DNA of 64,000 nucleotides from assembly GCA_049889095.1 (NCBI GenBank), contig JBLJFK010000001.1. One strand, given 5' to 3'. Both the position numbers and the translations under genes were made by a program. Origin of the DNA: Ewingella sp049889095 (GTDB taxonomy: Bacteria > Pseudomonadota > Gammaproteobacteria > Enterobacterales > Enterobacteriaceae). The notes beneath the pieces are model-generated. The model was not told the DNA's origin and did not search any database. It saw only the letters and a program-made list of their open reading frames with translations. How positions within the stretch are numbered: position 1 is the stretch's first letter; each line of letters opens with the position of its first letter. Positions 26,142 through 35,497 of this stretch are shown piece by piece.

Positions 26142-27212
26142 ATGATTGCTAACATACAATACCTTAGATTTTTTGCTGCTTTTTTGGTGATTTATGCCCA
26201 TGCAAACCTGTCGGTTTATGGTATTCCACCTTCAATAACTAACCTTGGTGGCATCGGCGTAGACATATTTTTCATCATTAGTGGTTTCATCATGCCATTC
26301 ATCATATACGGTGGATTGCACAAAGATGGTATGGTACCCAAACTATCTCCTCTGGGATTTATTAAGCGTAGAATTACCCGAATATGGCCTCTTTATTTTG
26401 TCACGACACTTGCCGTGGTATTCATATCTTGGATGGAAAGTTCTAACTTAATATCTCAACCAACCGAAGATTTTGCTTACATTTTCAATTCCTCTCGTCT
26501 AGATTTAATGTGGTTCGTGAAAACGATGACTTTCACGAACTTCGATAAACCACCAATTCTTGGTATCGGCTGGACACTTCAGTTTGAGTTCTTATTTTAT
26601 TTTATTCTGGCTGCAATGCTGGCATTAAGAGTAAAAAAAGCAAACTCGCTTGAAGTTTACGCAATTCTTACATTTGTTATTTTCGGTATGGGTAACTCCA
26701 TAGCTCACGGTGAAAACAAAGTTCTGCTTACGCTTTCCAGTCAAATGTTTATTGAGTTTCTTATGGGAATGTACCTTTACCGCTTGTACTCTTCAGGATG
26801 CATTCTACCTAAGTGGCTGGCATGGCTTGGCCTTATATCCTTCTTTCCAATTTTTGCATTCGTTAATTCAGGTATATTACCCTACAACGAATACTCTCGC
26901 GTTCTTACATGGGGGATACCGGCATTCATTTTAGTATTTTCAGCGCTAAGTTTGGAAGGGAAAATACCACGTTACAGAATTTTTTTGCTCCTCGGTGATT
27001 CCTCTTATAGTCTCTACCTTTCACACGGAATTGCAGCGCCAATTTTTTTATTCGTATGGACTCATTATGGCCTTGAAAACACCATTGGAATAACCGCATA
27101 CGTCATTATCTATTATATTTTTTGTCAAGTTATTGGTCTTGGTAGTTATACCTTGATCGAAAAGCCCTTGAATAATTGGATAAAGAAAAAATCTTACGGA
27201 AAAAAACAATGA
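26142..27212 (+). CDS. Membrane acyltransferase 3 family protein (sugar O-acetylase type)
   Basis: A 356-residue multi-spanning protein of the acyltransferase 3 family (OafA/ExoZ type), which moves acyl groups across the inner membrane onto surface sugars. N-terminal QYLRFFAAFLVIYAHANL has the His conserved in the family; GGIGVDIFFIISGFIMP and the Arg-rich FIKRRITRIWPLYF follow. About ten TM segments fill the rest. It has no C-terminal SGNH domain, but the next gene encodes one, overlapping by 4 bases. AT-rich codons suggest acquisition with the O-antigen locus. The target sugar is unknown. Confidence 0.85.
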   Translation: MIANIQYLRFFAAFLVIYAHANLSVYGIPPSITNLGGIGVDIFFIISGFIMPFIIYGGLHKDGMVPKLSPLGFIKRRITRIWPLYFVTTLAVVFISWMESSNLISQPTEDFAYIFNSSRLDLMWFVKTMTFTNFDKPPILGIGWTLQFEFLFYFILAAMLALRVKKANSLEVYAILTFVIFGMGNSIAHGENKVLLTLSSQMFIEFLMGMYLYRLYSSGCILPKWLAWLGLISFFPIFAFVNSGILPYNEYSRVLTWGIPAFILVFSALSLEGKIPRYRIFLLLGDSSYSLYLSHGIAAPIFLFVWTHYGLENTIGITAYVIIYYIFCQVIGLGSYTLIEKPLNNWIKKKSYGKKQ

Positions 27213-28324
27213 AAAAAAACATCTTAGCTGCCTGTTTGTTAGTATCCATTAATTCTTATGCCGAACTACCTAAAGCAAATGATACATATTTATCATGCAC
27301 TGAAGTATCTTGCAGTAACTATATTGTCAACAAATTCAACATACACCCTTCTTTTTTTGGTGGTACGTATGTTTACGCTGAACCAGTATATGCCTCTGTA
27401 GAATACAAGAAAGAAAAATTAATGTTCAAACCAACTTCTTCAGTTATGGTTTTCAATCAAACGACCAGTGTTCTATACCGTAAAAATAAAGATTTCGTTT
27501 ACCATGGTAGCTCGATTACATTCCCGACGGATAGTGCGGTACCCGTGGCACCTGCTGGTTTTAGTAAACCACTAAAAGAAGATAAAAAATTTAACGTCAA
27601 AGTAAATACGGAATATCAAAATTATCAAATACCGGTATCCTATAAAAAGAACGGCCATTTGAATTTAAAAATGTCAGGCAGCATAAGTGATTTGCGTAAA
27701 TTAATAAAAGAAGAGCCTGACATTAAAGTAACATATTACGGAGACAGTATAACGTTTGGGGCTAATGCAACAGACATATACTCAGCCCCTAACCAGCCGC
27801 CATTTGTTGGCCTTGTCTCTGCTTATCTATCAATGTTCAAAGGAGGAGGATACCACTGGTATAACCCATCAGTACCTGGCTGGAATACTAATAACGCCGT
27901 TTCTGATAATACTGGACGCATGTTGAAGCTTGATTCAAATATTTATGTCATTTCTTTTGGTGTAAATGATAGCAATGACGTAACTCCAAAAGAGTTTATC
28001 AAAAACATAGAGTTTTTAATAAGAGAAATAAAGAATAAAAATAAAAATGCCCGTATTGTCCTTACTTCCCCAATCAGACCAAACCCAGAATGGGTTCTTC
28101 CTAAAAAAGAATATTTCCAAGGATACAGCAATGGATTGAAGGCGCTATCGCTAAAGTACGAGCACACAACATTTATTGACATTACGGATGTTTGGAACCA
28201 AATACTTAAGAGAAAAAATATCTGGGCTATAACTGGAAATGGGGTAAATCATCCTGGTGATTTTGGTCACCGAGTGATTGCTGAGGCTTTACTCACTACT
28301 ATGCTTGGAAGAAATTTTTATTAA
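27209..28324 (+). CDS. Secreted SGNH/GDSL hydrolase, carbohydrate esterase 2-like
   Basis: A 371-residue secreted esterase candidate. The signal peptide (residues 1-18, ending SYA) precedes a beta-rich domain (about 20-160) and an SGNH domain. Block I is YYGDSITFG with nucleophile S180, the Gly/Asn blocks follow (SVPGWNTN; SFGVNDSND), and the catalytic His is H348 in NHPGDFGH. The Asp usually three residues before that His is replaced, as in dyad-type CE2 esterases. A beta domain plus SGNH is the CE2 arrangement. The start was chosen at the ATG overlapping the acyltransferase stop (ATGA); the frame is open 11 codons further up. Deacetylation of a cell-surface sugar is the likely role. Confidence 0.8.
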   Translation: MKKNILAACLLVSINSYAELPKANDTYLSCTEVSCSNYIVNKFNIHPSFFGGTYVYAEPVYASVEYKKEKLMFKPTSSVMVFNQTTSVLYRKNKDFVYHGSSITFPTDSAVPVAPAGFSKPLKEDKKFNVKVNTEYQNYQIPVSYKKNGHLNLKMSGSISDLRKLIKEEPDIKVTYYGDSITFGANATDIYSAPNQPPFVGLVSAYLSMFKGGGYHWYNPSVPGWNTNNAVSDNTGRMLKLDSNIYVISFGVNDSNDVTPKEFIKNIEFLIREIKNKNKNARIVLTSPIRPNPEWVLPKKEYFQGYSNGLKALSLKYEHTTFIDITDVWNQILKRKNIWAITGNGVNHPGDFGHRVIAEALLTTMLGRNFY

Positions 28325-29032
28325 TTAAATGCTGAATGGACTTTGCTAAATAACTAAATAAATTTTATTTAGCCTATTAATAACATTCCAAAGAACAGCT
28401 TTACAGGTGCGCAGACGCTCACAGAACTTATCCCCAGGCCACCGAAAATCAAGAGATCACAGCCCATGAGACGTCTGCTGTGCCATGACGATCTGCGACA
28501 TAAGAAAATAAAAATGATGAACAGGTAAGATCAATGACTGACGAAGGGATACCTACCGCAGTCAGTCGCTGGCGAAGCAAAGGTTTACGAATACTAGAAA
28601 TGAAACACGTCTTACAGCTGCTGTTCAGTGGTCATCTAACGCTACGTTATTACAATACCTAGACTGGTGGGACTATGGACATGAACCGTGCATTAAACAA
28701 AATAATGTTGGCCGGCATCCAGAAAGTATGCGAGTTGTATGAAGAAGTGGCTGACAAGGAATACTTTATCTACATCTGATTTTTTAACAAACCACTCTTT
28801 AGTAGAAAAATAGAGAAATGCAAACCTAATCAAACAATTAGATTAATTTAAAAATCAATGATGTACTAAATTTTATTAGGAAAGTGAGGCAACTCATAAA
28901 TACATCTTGGATTTATTTTTTTTGATTAAAAACATGATAATATAGTGCCAAAATTATGACTTATGATGTCTAAAAATTACATATAGCTCAATCAGTTATA
29001 TCGAATCAAGCTTATTTAAAACCGTTCTGACA
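28325..29032. other. Intergenic region with a compositionally distinct block
   Basis: About 700 bp. A small AT hairpin follows the esterase gene (CTAAATAA / TTATTTAG near 28352-28371). The part 28395-28780 is richer in GC than its surroundings and carries short broken reading frames (for example 28534-28664 and 28675-28779) without ribosome binding sites. It looks like the worn remnant of an unrelated insertion, but I cannot name it. The last 250 bp are very AT-rich and should hold the glycosidase promoter. Confidence 0.5.
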
Positions 29033-30511
29033 ATGGAAAACACATTAATGAAAAAAAAATTAACGGTATCGATCTTAGTATCGCTAGTGGCATTCAACAT
29101 ACAGTCAAGCTCTGGGAATGATAAATGCAATTTCTTGTGGGGTACAGCAAGCTCAGCATATCAAGTTGAGGGAGGATGGAATCTTGATGGGAAAGGCCCT
29201 TCGAACTGGGACTATTTCACGCATAACAATGTGACTAAACACGTAACGGGTAAAAGTGAAAATGGAGATATTGCCACAAACCAAATATCCCGTGATGTGT
29301 ATATTAAAGACATTCAACTGATGAAAAAAATGGGCGTAAATGCCTATCGATTTTCAATTGCTTGGTCTCGTGTTATGCCTGACGGTGTTTCGGTCAATCC
29401 GAAAGGTATTGAATACTACCAAAAATTAATAAAAGATTTAAAAGATGCCGGAATAAAACCAATTATCACACTCTATCATTGGGATATGCCACTGACCTTG
29501 TACAAACAAGGTGGCTGGTCCAACCCCGCATCACCGCAATGGTTCAGCAATTACTCAAACTTAATCTTTAAGAATTTCGGAAAGGATGCTCCGTACTTCA
29601 TCACCTTTAATGAACCTGAAGGTTATATATTTACTCTTTCACCCTTAGTAGATAATTTGGTTTCAGCAACCCCTGAAGGTTACGAAAAAGTTCTTTCAGT
29701 TAAGTCACGCGCAATACAAGCCACATCAATGCACAATGTCCTTTTAGCAAATGCATTAGCAGTAAGTAATTATCATAAAATGAAGAATCCCGGAAAAATT
29801 GGGATGGCTCTTAATCTTTCGCCATGTATAGATCCCGATAATAATGTCAGCCAAGCAGCAGAGATGTGTAATGAGGTCCATAACAAGTGGATTTTAGATG
29901 CTGTATATAAAGGGGAATATCCAAAAGAAGTCAAAGAACTCTATGAAGCGGAAAATCCAAACTTTCGTCCAACCGATGCTGAAATGATCAAAATATCAGC
30001 CGCAAAGCCTGACTTTATCGGGGTTAATTATTATGGACCAACGTTAGTCAAAGACGATATTAATAAACCATTTGGTATTGGTGATAGGCCTAACCCTGAC
30101 AAAGAACCTTCATATAACGGGCCAGTGTCGCCAAAGGAATTTATTAACCTGCTTATTTCACTAAAGAACAATTATGGCAACCCTGAGTTAATTATCACAG
30201 AAAATGGAGCAGGATTTGGCCCCAGTGATGAAAAGTTAAAAGATGGTATAGTGCAAGATCCCCTCAGAACAAAATATCTTTCTGCTCATATTGACGCGAT
30301 AACAGAGGCAAAGAAAGAAGGGGCAAATGTGAAAGGCTATTTATTCTGGAGTTTTCTAGACAATTTTGAATGGTTATGGGGCTATCAAAATAGATTTGGA
30401 ATAGTCAGCGTTGATTTTACTAGTAAAGATTTGAAACGCACACCGAAAAGCAGTTATTTTGAATATAAAGAAAAAATAGAAAAATTCAAAAAAGAAAATA
30501 AATGTAAGTAA
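29033..30511 (+). CDS. Secreted glycoside hydrolase family 1 protein (beta-glucosidase type)
   Basis: A complete GH1 barrel with a signal peptide (hydrophobic segment about residues 9-26). Acid/base E194 lies in TFNEPEG and nucleophile E390 in LIITENGAG. Sugar-binding landmarks are intact: WGTASSAYQVEGG, YHWDMP and the C-terminal WSFLDNFEWLWGYQNRFG. Bacterial GH1 enzymes are usually cytoplasmic phospho-glycosidases; an exported one beside O-antigen genes is unusual. An in-frame ATG at 29048 (M6) would also give a good signal peptide, and neither start has a strong ribosome binding site. Hydrolysis or transglycosylation of a cell-surface glycan is possible. The stop codon lies inside a GTAA tandem repeat. 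Confidence 0.88.
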   Translation: MENTLMKKKLTVSILVSLVAFNIQSSSGNDKCNFLWGTASSAYQVEGGWNLDGKGPSNWDYFTHNNVTKHVTGKSENGDIATNQISRDVYIKDIQLMKKMGVNAYRFSIAWSRVMPDGVSVNPKGIEYYQKLIKDLKDAGIKPIITLYHWDMPLTLYKQGGWSNPASPQWFSNYSNLIFKNFGKDAPYFITFNEPEGYIFTLSPLVDNLVSATPEGYEKVLSVKSRAIQATSMHNVLLANALAVSNYHKMKNPGKIGMALNLSPCIDPDNNVSQAAEMCNEVHNKWILDAVYKGEYPKEVKELYEAENPNFRPTDAEMIKISAAKPDFIGVNYYGPTLVKDDINKPFGIGDRPNPDKEPSYNGPVSPKEFINLLISLKNNYGNPELIITENGAGFGPSDEKLKDGIVQDPLRTKYLSAHIDAITEAKKEGANVKGYLFWSFLDNFEWLWGYQNRFGIVSVDFTSKDLKRTPKSSYFEYKEKIEKFKKENKCK

Positions 30512-30531
30512 GTAAGTAAGTAAGTAAGTAA
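30504..30531 (+). repeat. Tetranucleotide tandem repeat (GTAA)7
   Basis: Seven perfect GTAA units start in the last codons of the GH1 gene and include its stop. Because the first in-frame TAA is fixed near the start of the array, gain or loss of units should not change the protein. Confidence 0.95.
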
Positions 30532-30563
30532 TTACAATTCAGTGTCTTGCAGATAATGACCAC

Positions 30564-30590
30564 AATGCCGCCTTCAATGAAGGCGGCATT
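30564..30590. terminator. Hairpin between convergent GH1 and O-antigen operon ends
   Basis: A perfect 11-bp stem (30564-30574 with 30580-30590), 5-base loop, lies between the convergent genes. No strong T-run follows on either strand, so it may be a weak terminator or a 3'-end protecting structure. Confidence 0.6.
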
Positions 30591-30617
30591 CATTAAAGTG
30601 ACATATGAATGAATAAT

Positions 30618-31610
30618 TTAGTTACAGAGCGTTTTCACCCAATAGTCAACACTGTATTTATTAATAACATTGGGATCTGTAGGCTGAAATTCTTTAGCAA
30701 AAAACTCAGAACTTAAAGTCAATTCATTCCTGTCGAGAAAAAAATAATTACATTCATTATAGAATTCATAATTTTTTATCTCAATATTTGTAGTAATCAT
30801 TTTTATTTGCAAAGGAAGACATTCAAGAGTCCGCATTGTCAGTCCTGATTGACCAGGGTGCTGTATATCAAGAATAGCATCTGCATTTTTAAATAAACAT
30901 ACGACTTCTTTTTTACTTCTAGAGTGTATTGTGAAGCTGTATAGCTTATATCGAAAAACATTCTTAATATTAGTCGCGATAAAACCTAGCAACATAACAA
31001 TCGATGGAAAATAAAGCACGAAATCGAGTTCGAATGTATGTTTATATTTTTGATAGATTTTACCTAGCAGCACGTATCTATCGCTATGTACACTACCTAA
31101 AAAGGCAATTCTCTTTTTTGGACTAACTCGTGCATGACTTTCTTGTACATTGACTTTCGAAAACTCAGGTGAGAAAAATAAAGGAAGGTGCTCTAAATTT
31201 TTAAACTTATTTATATCACGATCATCAAAAGTGTATTTTTTATCAAAAAGATAAAGATAATCTTGAACTTGAGGGTAATTAACTATTGAGTCCCAAGCGT
31301 AAAATACCATTTTAGTTTTTTTATATTTTGCACGAATACTTTTAACAATGTTTTCCGTGAGTGACTCACCTTTAAGCACAATAATAATATCCACTTTCTC
31401 AGGTGCACTATTGAGTAATTTCGCAAAGTAGTTATTTATTATTTTTTTAACTAAAAAATTATTTTTCCAAACTCTCAAAAGCACTTTGAAAAAGAAATTA
31501 TTATACGGCTTTTCATCAAAATATGTAACATCATACCCTGCTCGATGTAAAGCTTCTGATATTTCATTTTCATAACCAAAAAATCGCGGACAAATAAACA
31601 ATGCTTTCAT
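30618..31610 (-). CDS. Glycosyltransferase-like protein (CgeB/GT4-like), O-antigen operon end
   Basis: A 330-residue soluble protein beginning MKALFICPRFFGYENEI, with a central VFYAWDSIVNYP and a C-terminal stretch DAILDIQHPGQSGLTMRTLECL that resembles the nucleotide-sugar binding part of GT-B transferases of the CgeB/DUF3880-like type. It is the last gene of the O-antigen operon, one base after the acetyltransferase. Very AT-rich. The linkage and sugar it transfers cannot be told from sequence. Confidence 0.7.
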   Translation of the reverse strand: MKALFICPRFFGYENEISEALHRAGYDVTYFDEKPYNNFFFKVLLRVWKNNFLVKKIINNYFAKLLNSAPEKVDIIIVLKGESLTENIVKSIRAKYKKTKMVFYAWDSIVNYPQVQDYLYLFDKKYTFDDRDINKFKNLEHLPLFFSPEFSKVNVQESHARVSPKKRIAFLGSVHSDRYVLLGKIYQKYKHTFELDFVLYFPSIVMLLGFIATNIKNVFRYKLYSFTIHSRSKKEVVCLFKNADAILDIQHPGQSGLTMRTLECLPLQIKMITTNIEIKNYEFYNECNYFFLDRNELTLSSEFFAKEFQPTDPNVINKYSVDYWVKTLCN

Positions 31611-31611
31611 T

Positions 31612-32148
31612 TTATTTACGCTTAATTATTTTTGCAGGTAAACCAGCGAGAATAACATCATCACCAAATGATTTAGTTACGACAGCATTAGCGGCAATAA
31701 TAACATTGTTGCCAATTACTATTCCACCCAAAACCTTTGCACCAGAAGCAACTACTACGTTATCACCAAGTTTGGGTCTATTGGCGTAATTAAATGGAAT
31801 GTCAATATTAGTTGCCCCCAAGGTTACTTGCTGATAAATAGTTGCACTCGTACCAATAGAAGAAGCTCCGATGACAATACCTTGTGAGTGAGGGATAAAT
31901 AATCCTCCTCCTATCCAGCAGTTATTAGCAATCTCTACACCAAAGATGACAAAGTTAATAAGAGAGAATATTTTATCAAACACAGGTATTTTTTTTCTAT
32001 AACAAAAGCTACTCATGCGAAAAAGCAGTACTGGTGTTAACTTGAAGCCTAAGAAAGCTTTTATTACATCAAACGTTGTAACACTGAGTTTATCTCTGCC
32101 ACAAAGCATATAATATCTTTCAACGTCTTTTTTAGCTAGTGTGAACAC
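31612..32148 (-). CDS. CysE/WcaB-type serine acetyltransferase-like O-acetyltransferase
   Basis: A 178-residue left-handed beta-helix acetyltransferase. Hexapeptide repeats cover about residues 70-170 (ANNCWIGGGLFIPHSQGIVIG, NYANRPKLGDNVVVASG) and the end IVLAGLPAKII-like motif reads VILAGLPAKIIKRK. The form is that of polysaccharide O-acetyltransferases such as WcaB rather than metabolic CysE. It overlaps wzy by 17 bases and is followed directly by the last glycosyltransferase. Probably O-acetylates a sugar of the O-unit in the cytoplasm. Confidence 0.8.
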   Translation of the reverse strand: MFTLAKKDVERYYMLCGRDKLSVTTFDVIKAFLGFKLTPVLLFRMSSFCYRKKIPVFDKIFSLINFVIFGVEIANNCWIGGGLFIPHSQGIVIGASSIGTSATIYQQVTLGATNIDIPFNYANRPKLGDNVVVASGAKVLGGIVIGNNVIIAANAVVTKSFGDDVILAGLPAKIIKRK

Positions 32149-33283
32149 TGTTTTTCCTCTTAAGGGTTACCCTCACAAATACCAAGGTAATAACAAATAA
32201 CAAAAAATATGTTTGTATAAAAAACAAATTATAAAACCCACTAAAAATAACGCATTGCATAGCAACCGCATATGGATATATGCTAAATCGATATGACTTG
32301 AGTAAGTTTTGGTATGCGTAACTAAATAATGAAAGCATTAAAAACACTACCATCAAGGAACCAAATATGCCCAAGTCAGGTAGTAATTTTTCAAACATTG
32401 TCGAAACATTCGCATTACTATCTATAAGCTTCATAGAATCATGAAAGCCTAGATCCGGATAAATAATATTACGAATAACGCTTGGGAACAAATCCTGAAA
32501 ACTTGTGAAATCAAATACTGGAATGATATGAGAAAAATTATAGGTTAGATTAGCCATTCCCGCAGTTATATATACATAAAACCAAGTAAAACCTGAAGGT
32601 AGAAAATTTAGCACCGAATCTTTATCCGTTATTAAATAACTATATGGATTTTCCGCACCGCGTACATCACCAACCGCACCAAATAAGAATATTATTAACA
32701 CCAGTGCAGTAAATACTTTCAAGAATACATTCAGGGTCAATCTTTTGTGGAGAAAGTAGACTAACGATACTTCAACCAATCCAGACATGATTATTCCACG
32801 CCTAAAAACTAGCATTTCCCATATGCACATCCCTAATAATATCAGTATCAACTTTTTGTTTTTTGAACAAATATATTGATAATAAATTGCGGGAAAAACA
32901 AAAAGGAAGATCATGTTTACAAAACCATGGTAGGTAGGAATGCCAAATTCCGTATAGTTATATCCTCCGCGTAATTGCATAAGCATCGGTATACCACCGG
33001 CTACAATGACGTCGGGTATTACAGCCACACACCAAATAATAAACATTATTTTTGTGGATTTTGCAGTTGGCATTGTTTTTGACAAAGCAATAGAACTGAC
33101 TGAACCATTACGAATGAATAATAAAGAAAACAATAACCCCAAGAAAACATTAGCCATTATAAAGAATGCAACATTATCTGATATAGCTATAGTGTTTGTT
33201 GTTAAACCCAAACTATACAAGCTAAATGTAAATAGCCATACTGAAGCATATATGAAACCTGGGGATAATAAAAAAATGCTCAT
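32132..33283 (-). CDS. wzy: Wzy-type O-antigen polymerase
   Basis: A 383-residue integral membrane protein with about ten hydrophobic segments and a larger periplasmic loop (about residues 205-290, GDVRGAENPYSYLITDKDS onward), the layout of Wzy polymerases. It polymerises lipid-linked O-units at the periplasmic face. Wzy proteins have little sequence conservation, so the call rests on topology, the position between a GT2 and an acetyltransferase, and the absence of another candidate. It overlaps its neighbours by 4 and 17 bases. Confidence 0.8.
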   Translation of the reverse strand: MSIFLLSPGFIYASVWLFTFSLYSLGLTTNTIAISDNVAFFIMANVFLGLLFSLLFIRNGSVSSIALSKTMPTAKSTKIMFIIWCVAVIPDVIVAGGIPMLMQLRGGYNYTEFGIPTYHGFVNMIFLFVFPAIYYQYICSKNKKLILILLGMCIWEMLVFRRGIIMSGLVEVSLVYFLHKRLTLNVFLKVFTALVLIIFLFGAVGDVRGAENPYSYLITDKDSVLNFLPSGFTWFYVYITAGMANLTYNFSHIIPVFDFTSFQDLFPSVIRNIIYPDLGFHDSMKLIDSNANVSTMFEKLLPDLGIFGSLMVVFLMLSLFSYAYQNLLKSYRFSIYPYAVAMQCVIFSGFYNLFFIQTYFLLFVITLVFVRVTLKRKNSVHTS

Positions 33284-34248
33284 TTACTTCCCCTTAACCT
33301 TCCGCCTTCAATATAAGAAAAGGCTAATAGTGACTTGTAAATTACTGCGGGTATTTTAAACGGTTTTTTATCTAAAAAATCGCATACTTTAAGTAGACAC
33401 ATTCTAAATGTTTTGATTGGTGCTGCATGTAAAATGCTGAGTAAGATACGGTCGGATTTTTTTTGGCTTATGCGCAATAATTCATAAGCGCCAAAAATAC
33501 TTTCACGCAGACATTCAGGATGTTTTTCTTTTAATAAAGGAAAGGACTTATGTGCGTAAGTCACCATCCGGGCTGAAGCACGACTTATTGTTGGGGTATC
33601 ACTATCTTCAGCTTTGACGTTTGGAAGAAAATAAAATGGGTAACCCATTTCACCGATACGCATACCTAATTCTTCATCCTCACAGCCATAATGATAGAAG
33701 CTTTCATCAAAACCACCGATTGAATCTATCACGTCGCGTGTTACGGCTACGCCATCGCTAGCAAAAAATCGAGTACTAATAAGAGATTGCCCTACATCCC
33801 TTGCACCAAGATAACGGCTGTCAAAATAACGCATATATTGGCTGCTACATAACCGCGATGGATTAATCCTAATATTTATACGCGCCGATGTGAGATTTTT
33901 TTCATAAAAGAAATCAGAGATACCAATAAGTGCTTTCTTTTCCAGGATATTATCTACGTCAATGAACAGTAGAACACGTCCCTCGGCATATCCTATTCCG
34001 ATATTCCTGGTTTTTGAGCGCCCAAGATTAATACTGTTACGATGAAATATTAAAGAGTGAGAGTTGTTACATTCTTTTTTAAATTCATTAAAAGTAGACT
34101 CTAAATCTATGGGACTACAATCATCAATAATTATTAACTGCAGGAAATTTCTTGGGTAATCTAACTCAATAATACCTTTTAAAAATCTCTCTAGTTTTTC
34201 AGCATTACAATATGCCGGCACAATAATAGATATAAGCTCAGTGTGCAT
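33280..34248 (-). CDS. Family 2 glycosyltransferase
   Basis: A GT-A fold transferase of 322 residues: ISIIVPAYCNAEKLERFL at the N-terminus, IIIDDCSP, a DXD-type metal motif in LLFIDVDN, and the acceptor-side GGFDESFYHYGCEDEELGMRIG (ED motif with the catalytic base). It probably adds one sugar of the O-unit to the undecaprenyl-linked intermediate. It overlaps wzx by 11 bases and wzy by 4 bases. The donor sugar is unknown; dTDP-rhamnose or a relative made by this operon is a candidate. Confidence 0.88.
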   Translation of the reverse strand: MHTELISIIVPAYCNAEKLERFLKGIIELDYPRNFLQLIIIDDCSPIDLESTFNEFKKECNNSHSLIFHRNSINLGRSKTRNIGIGYAEGRVLLFIDVDNILEKKALIGISDFFYEKNLTSARINIRINPSRLCSSQYMRYFDSRYLGARDVGQSLISTRFFASDGVAVTRDVIDSIGGFDESFYHYGCEDEELGMRIGEMGYPFYFLPNVKAEDSDTPTISRASARMVTYAHKSFPLLKEKHPECLRESIFGAYELLRISQKKSDRILLSILHAAPIKTFRMCLLKVCDFLDKKPFKIPAVIYKSLLAFSYIEGGRLRGSK

Positions 34249-35497
34249 GGATTATGTTCCATAAAGAAAATAGTATATTAAATGTGTAAATTAACATTAA
34301 TGCGAAAAGTATACCGTTCACACCTAAGAATAAATATGCTAACGGGACCAATAATATGGTTAACAAGAATGCAATCAACCATTTGATTGCTATACGTGAT
34401 GTTTTCTTAATCCTAATAAGGACCAGACTAAGTAACTGATCCGTAGCTAAAAGTGGAGTAAGCCAAATAAAATGAGCTAAATAGGTACCTGCAAATAATA
34501 ACTTACCCCCATAAAATAGACTAATAAACTCATTAGAGAGTATTGTAGTAAACAGTGCTCCTGCGCAGGTCATGCCGAGTGTTGAAAAGACACAAAAAGG
34601 TAGTTTTTGTTTTATATCTTTTATCTTCACATATTTGAAGATAAAGACAGGAGCTATTGCCTGGACGAATAAAATACATATTGCATACCAGTTATCAACT
34701 AACTGTAAAGCAGAAGCGTAGTTTGAATAAAACTCACCACTTACTCTTCCATCTAAATAAATACGATCGAATTTCATTGTAAGTTGTTGCATTACCAAAC
34801 AAAACCAAACGATCAAACCTGATTTCAGCAAAAATATTATTTCGCTGTTTATTTTTACAAATTTAAAATTAGTAAAATTTTTAAAGCTATAATAGATAAG
34901 GATGCAAGGTAGTAACGACTCGATTACCCAAGCCACCCATAAATAATTAATCGGAACGTTATAATGCACTCCAAAATAAATTACGACCAACTTTACTATT
35001 GCAGAAAACATCAATATCAAACAAGGTTTTCTTAATTTCGCTTCGCTCTGAAACCAAGTTAAACCCACTATCATGGTTTCACGTAGAGCCACCGACACTG
35101 ACAGCCCAATGATAAAAAGGCGAGCTAAACCATGCGCAAAAAATATCCCCCAGCCTAGCATTAAGAGACCGACTAAAAGCCCGGCAATTAAACGAAGGGT
35201 TAAGACATTGCTTATCGTTAAATTGAGGCGTTCAGGATGATCCATCAACCGAGGAATAACAACTTCCGAACCACATATCCATGTTCCTGTCATGAATACA
35301 GTCATCACAACCAACGAATATTGCCAGTTACTAAAATCATCAAGATGATAGCTCCCGATTATTATCCTATTTATTAAAATTATTACAATTAGTTGGACGA
35401 TACGTTCCGCACCAAGAAAAAAGAAATTAATTAATACTTTCTTTTTATCTTGATCTTGAAGTTGTCGTATTACTGGTGAAAATAATTTAGATATCAT
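34238..35497 (-). CDS. wzx: Wzx-type O-antigen flippase
   Basis: A 419-residue polytopic protein with about twelve TM helices, beginning with a short basic cytoplasmic segment and FFFLGAERIVQLIVIILINRII, and containing LTWFQSEAKLRKPCLILMFSAIVK. This is the MOP-superfamily layout of Wzx, which flips lipid-linked O-units to the periplasm. Together with Wzy and Wzz it defines a Wzx/Wzy-dependent pathway, and no ABC-transporter genes (wzm/wzt) are present. It overlaps the SDR gene upstream by 11 bases. Confidence 0.85.
   Translation of the reverse strand: MISKLFSPVIRQLQDQDKKKVLINFFFLGAERIVQLIVIILINRIIIGSYHLDDFSNWQYSLVVMTVFMTGTWICGSEVVIPRLMDHPERLNLTISNVLTLRLIAGLLVGLLMLGWGIFFAHGLARLFIIGLSVSVALRETMIVGLTWFQSEAKLRKPCLILMFSAIVKLVVIYFGVHYNVPINYLWVAWVIESLLPCILIYYSFKNFTNFKFVKINSEIIFLLKSGLIVWFCLVMQQLTMKFDRIYLDGRVSGEFYSNYASALQLVDNWYAICILFVQAIAPVFIFKYVKIKDIKQKLPFCVFSTLGMTCAGALFTTILSNEFISLFYGGKLLFAGTYLAHFIWLTPLLATDQLLSLVLIRIKKTSRIAIKWLIAFLLTILLVPLAYLFLGVNGILFALMLIYTFNILFSLWNIIHAH

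Noticed and set aside
28534..28779. Short frames that might be transposase fragments
   Set aside because: I could not match them to any transposase family, so the block is only noted as anomalous.
30504..30531. GTAA array as a phase-variation switch of the GH1 gene
   Set aside because: The stop codon occurs in the first units, so changes in copy number leave the protein unchanged.
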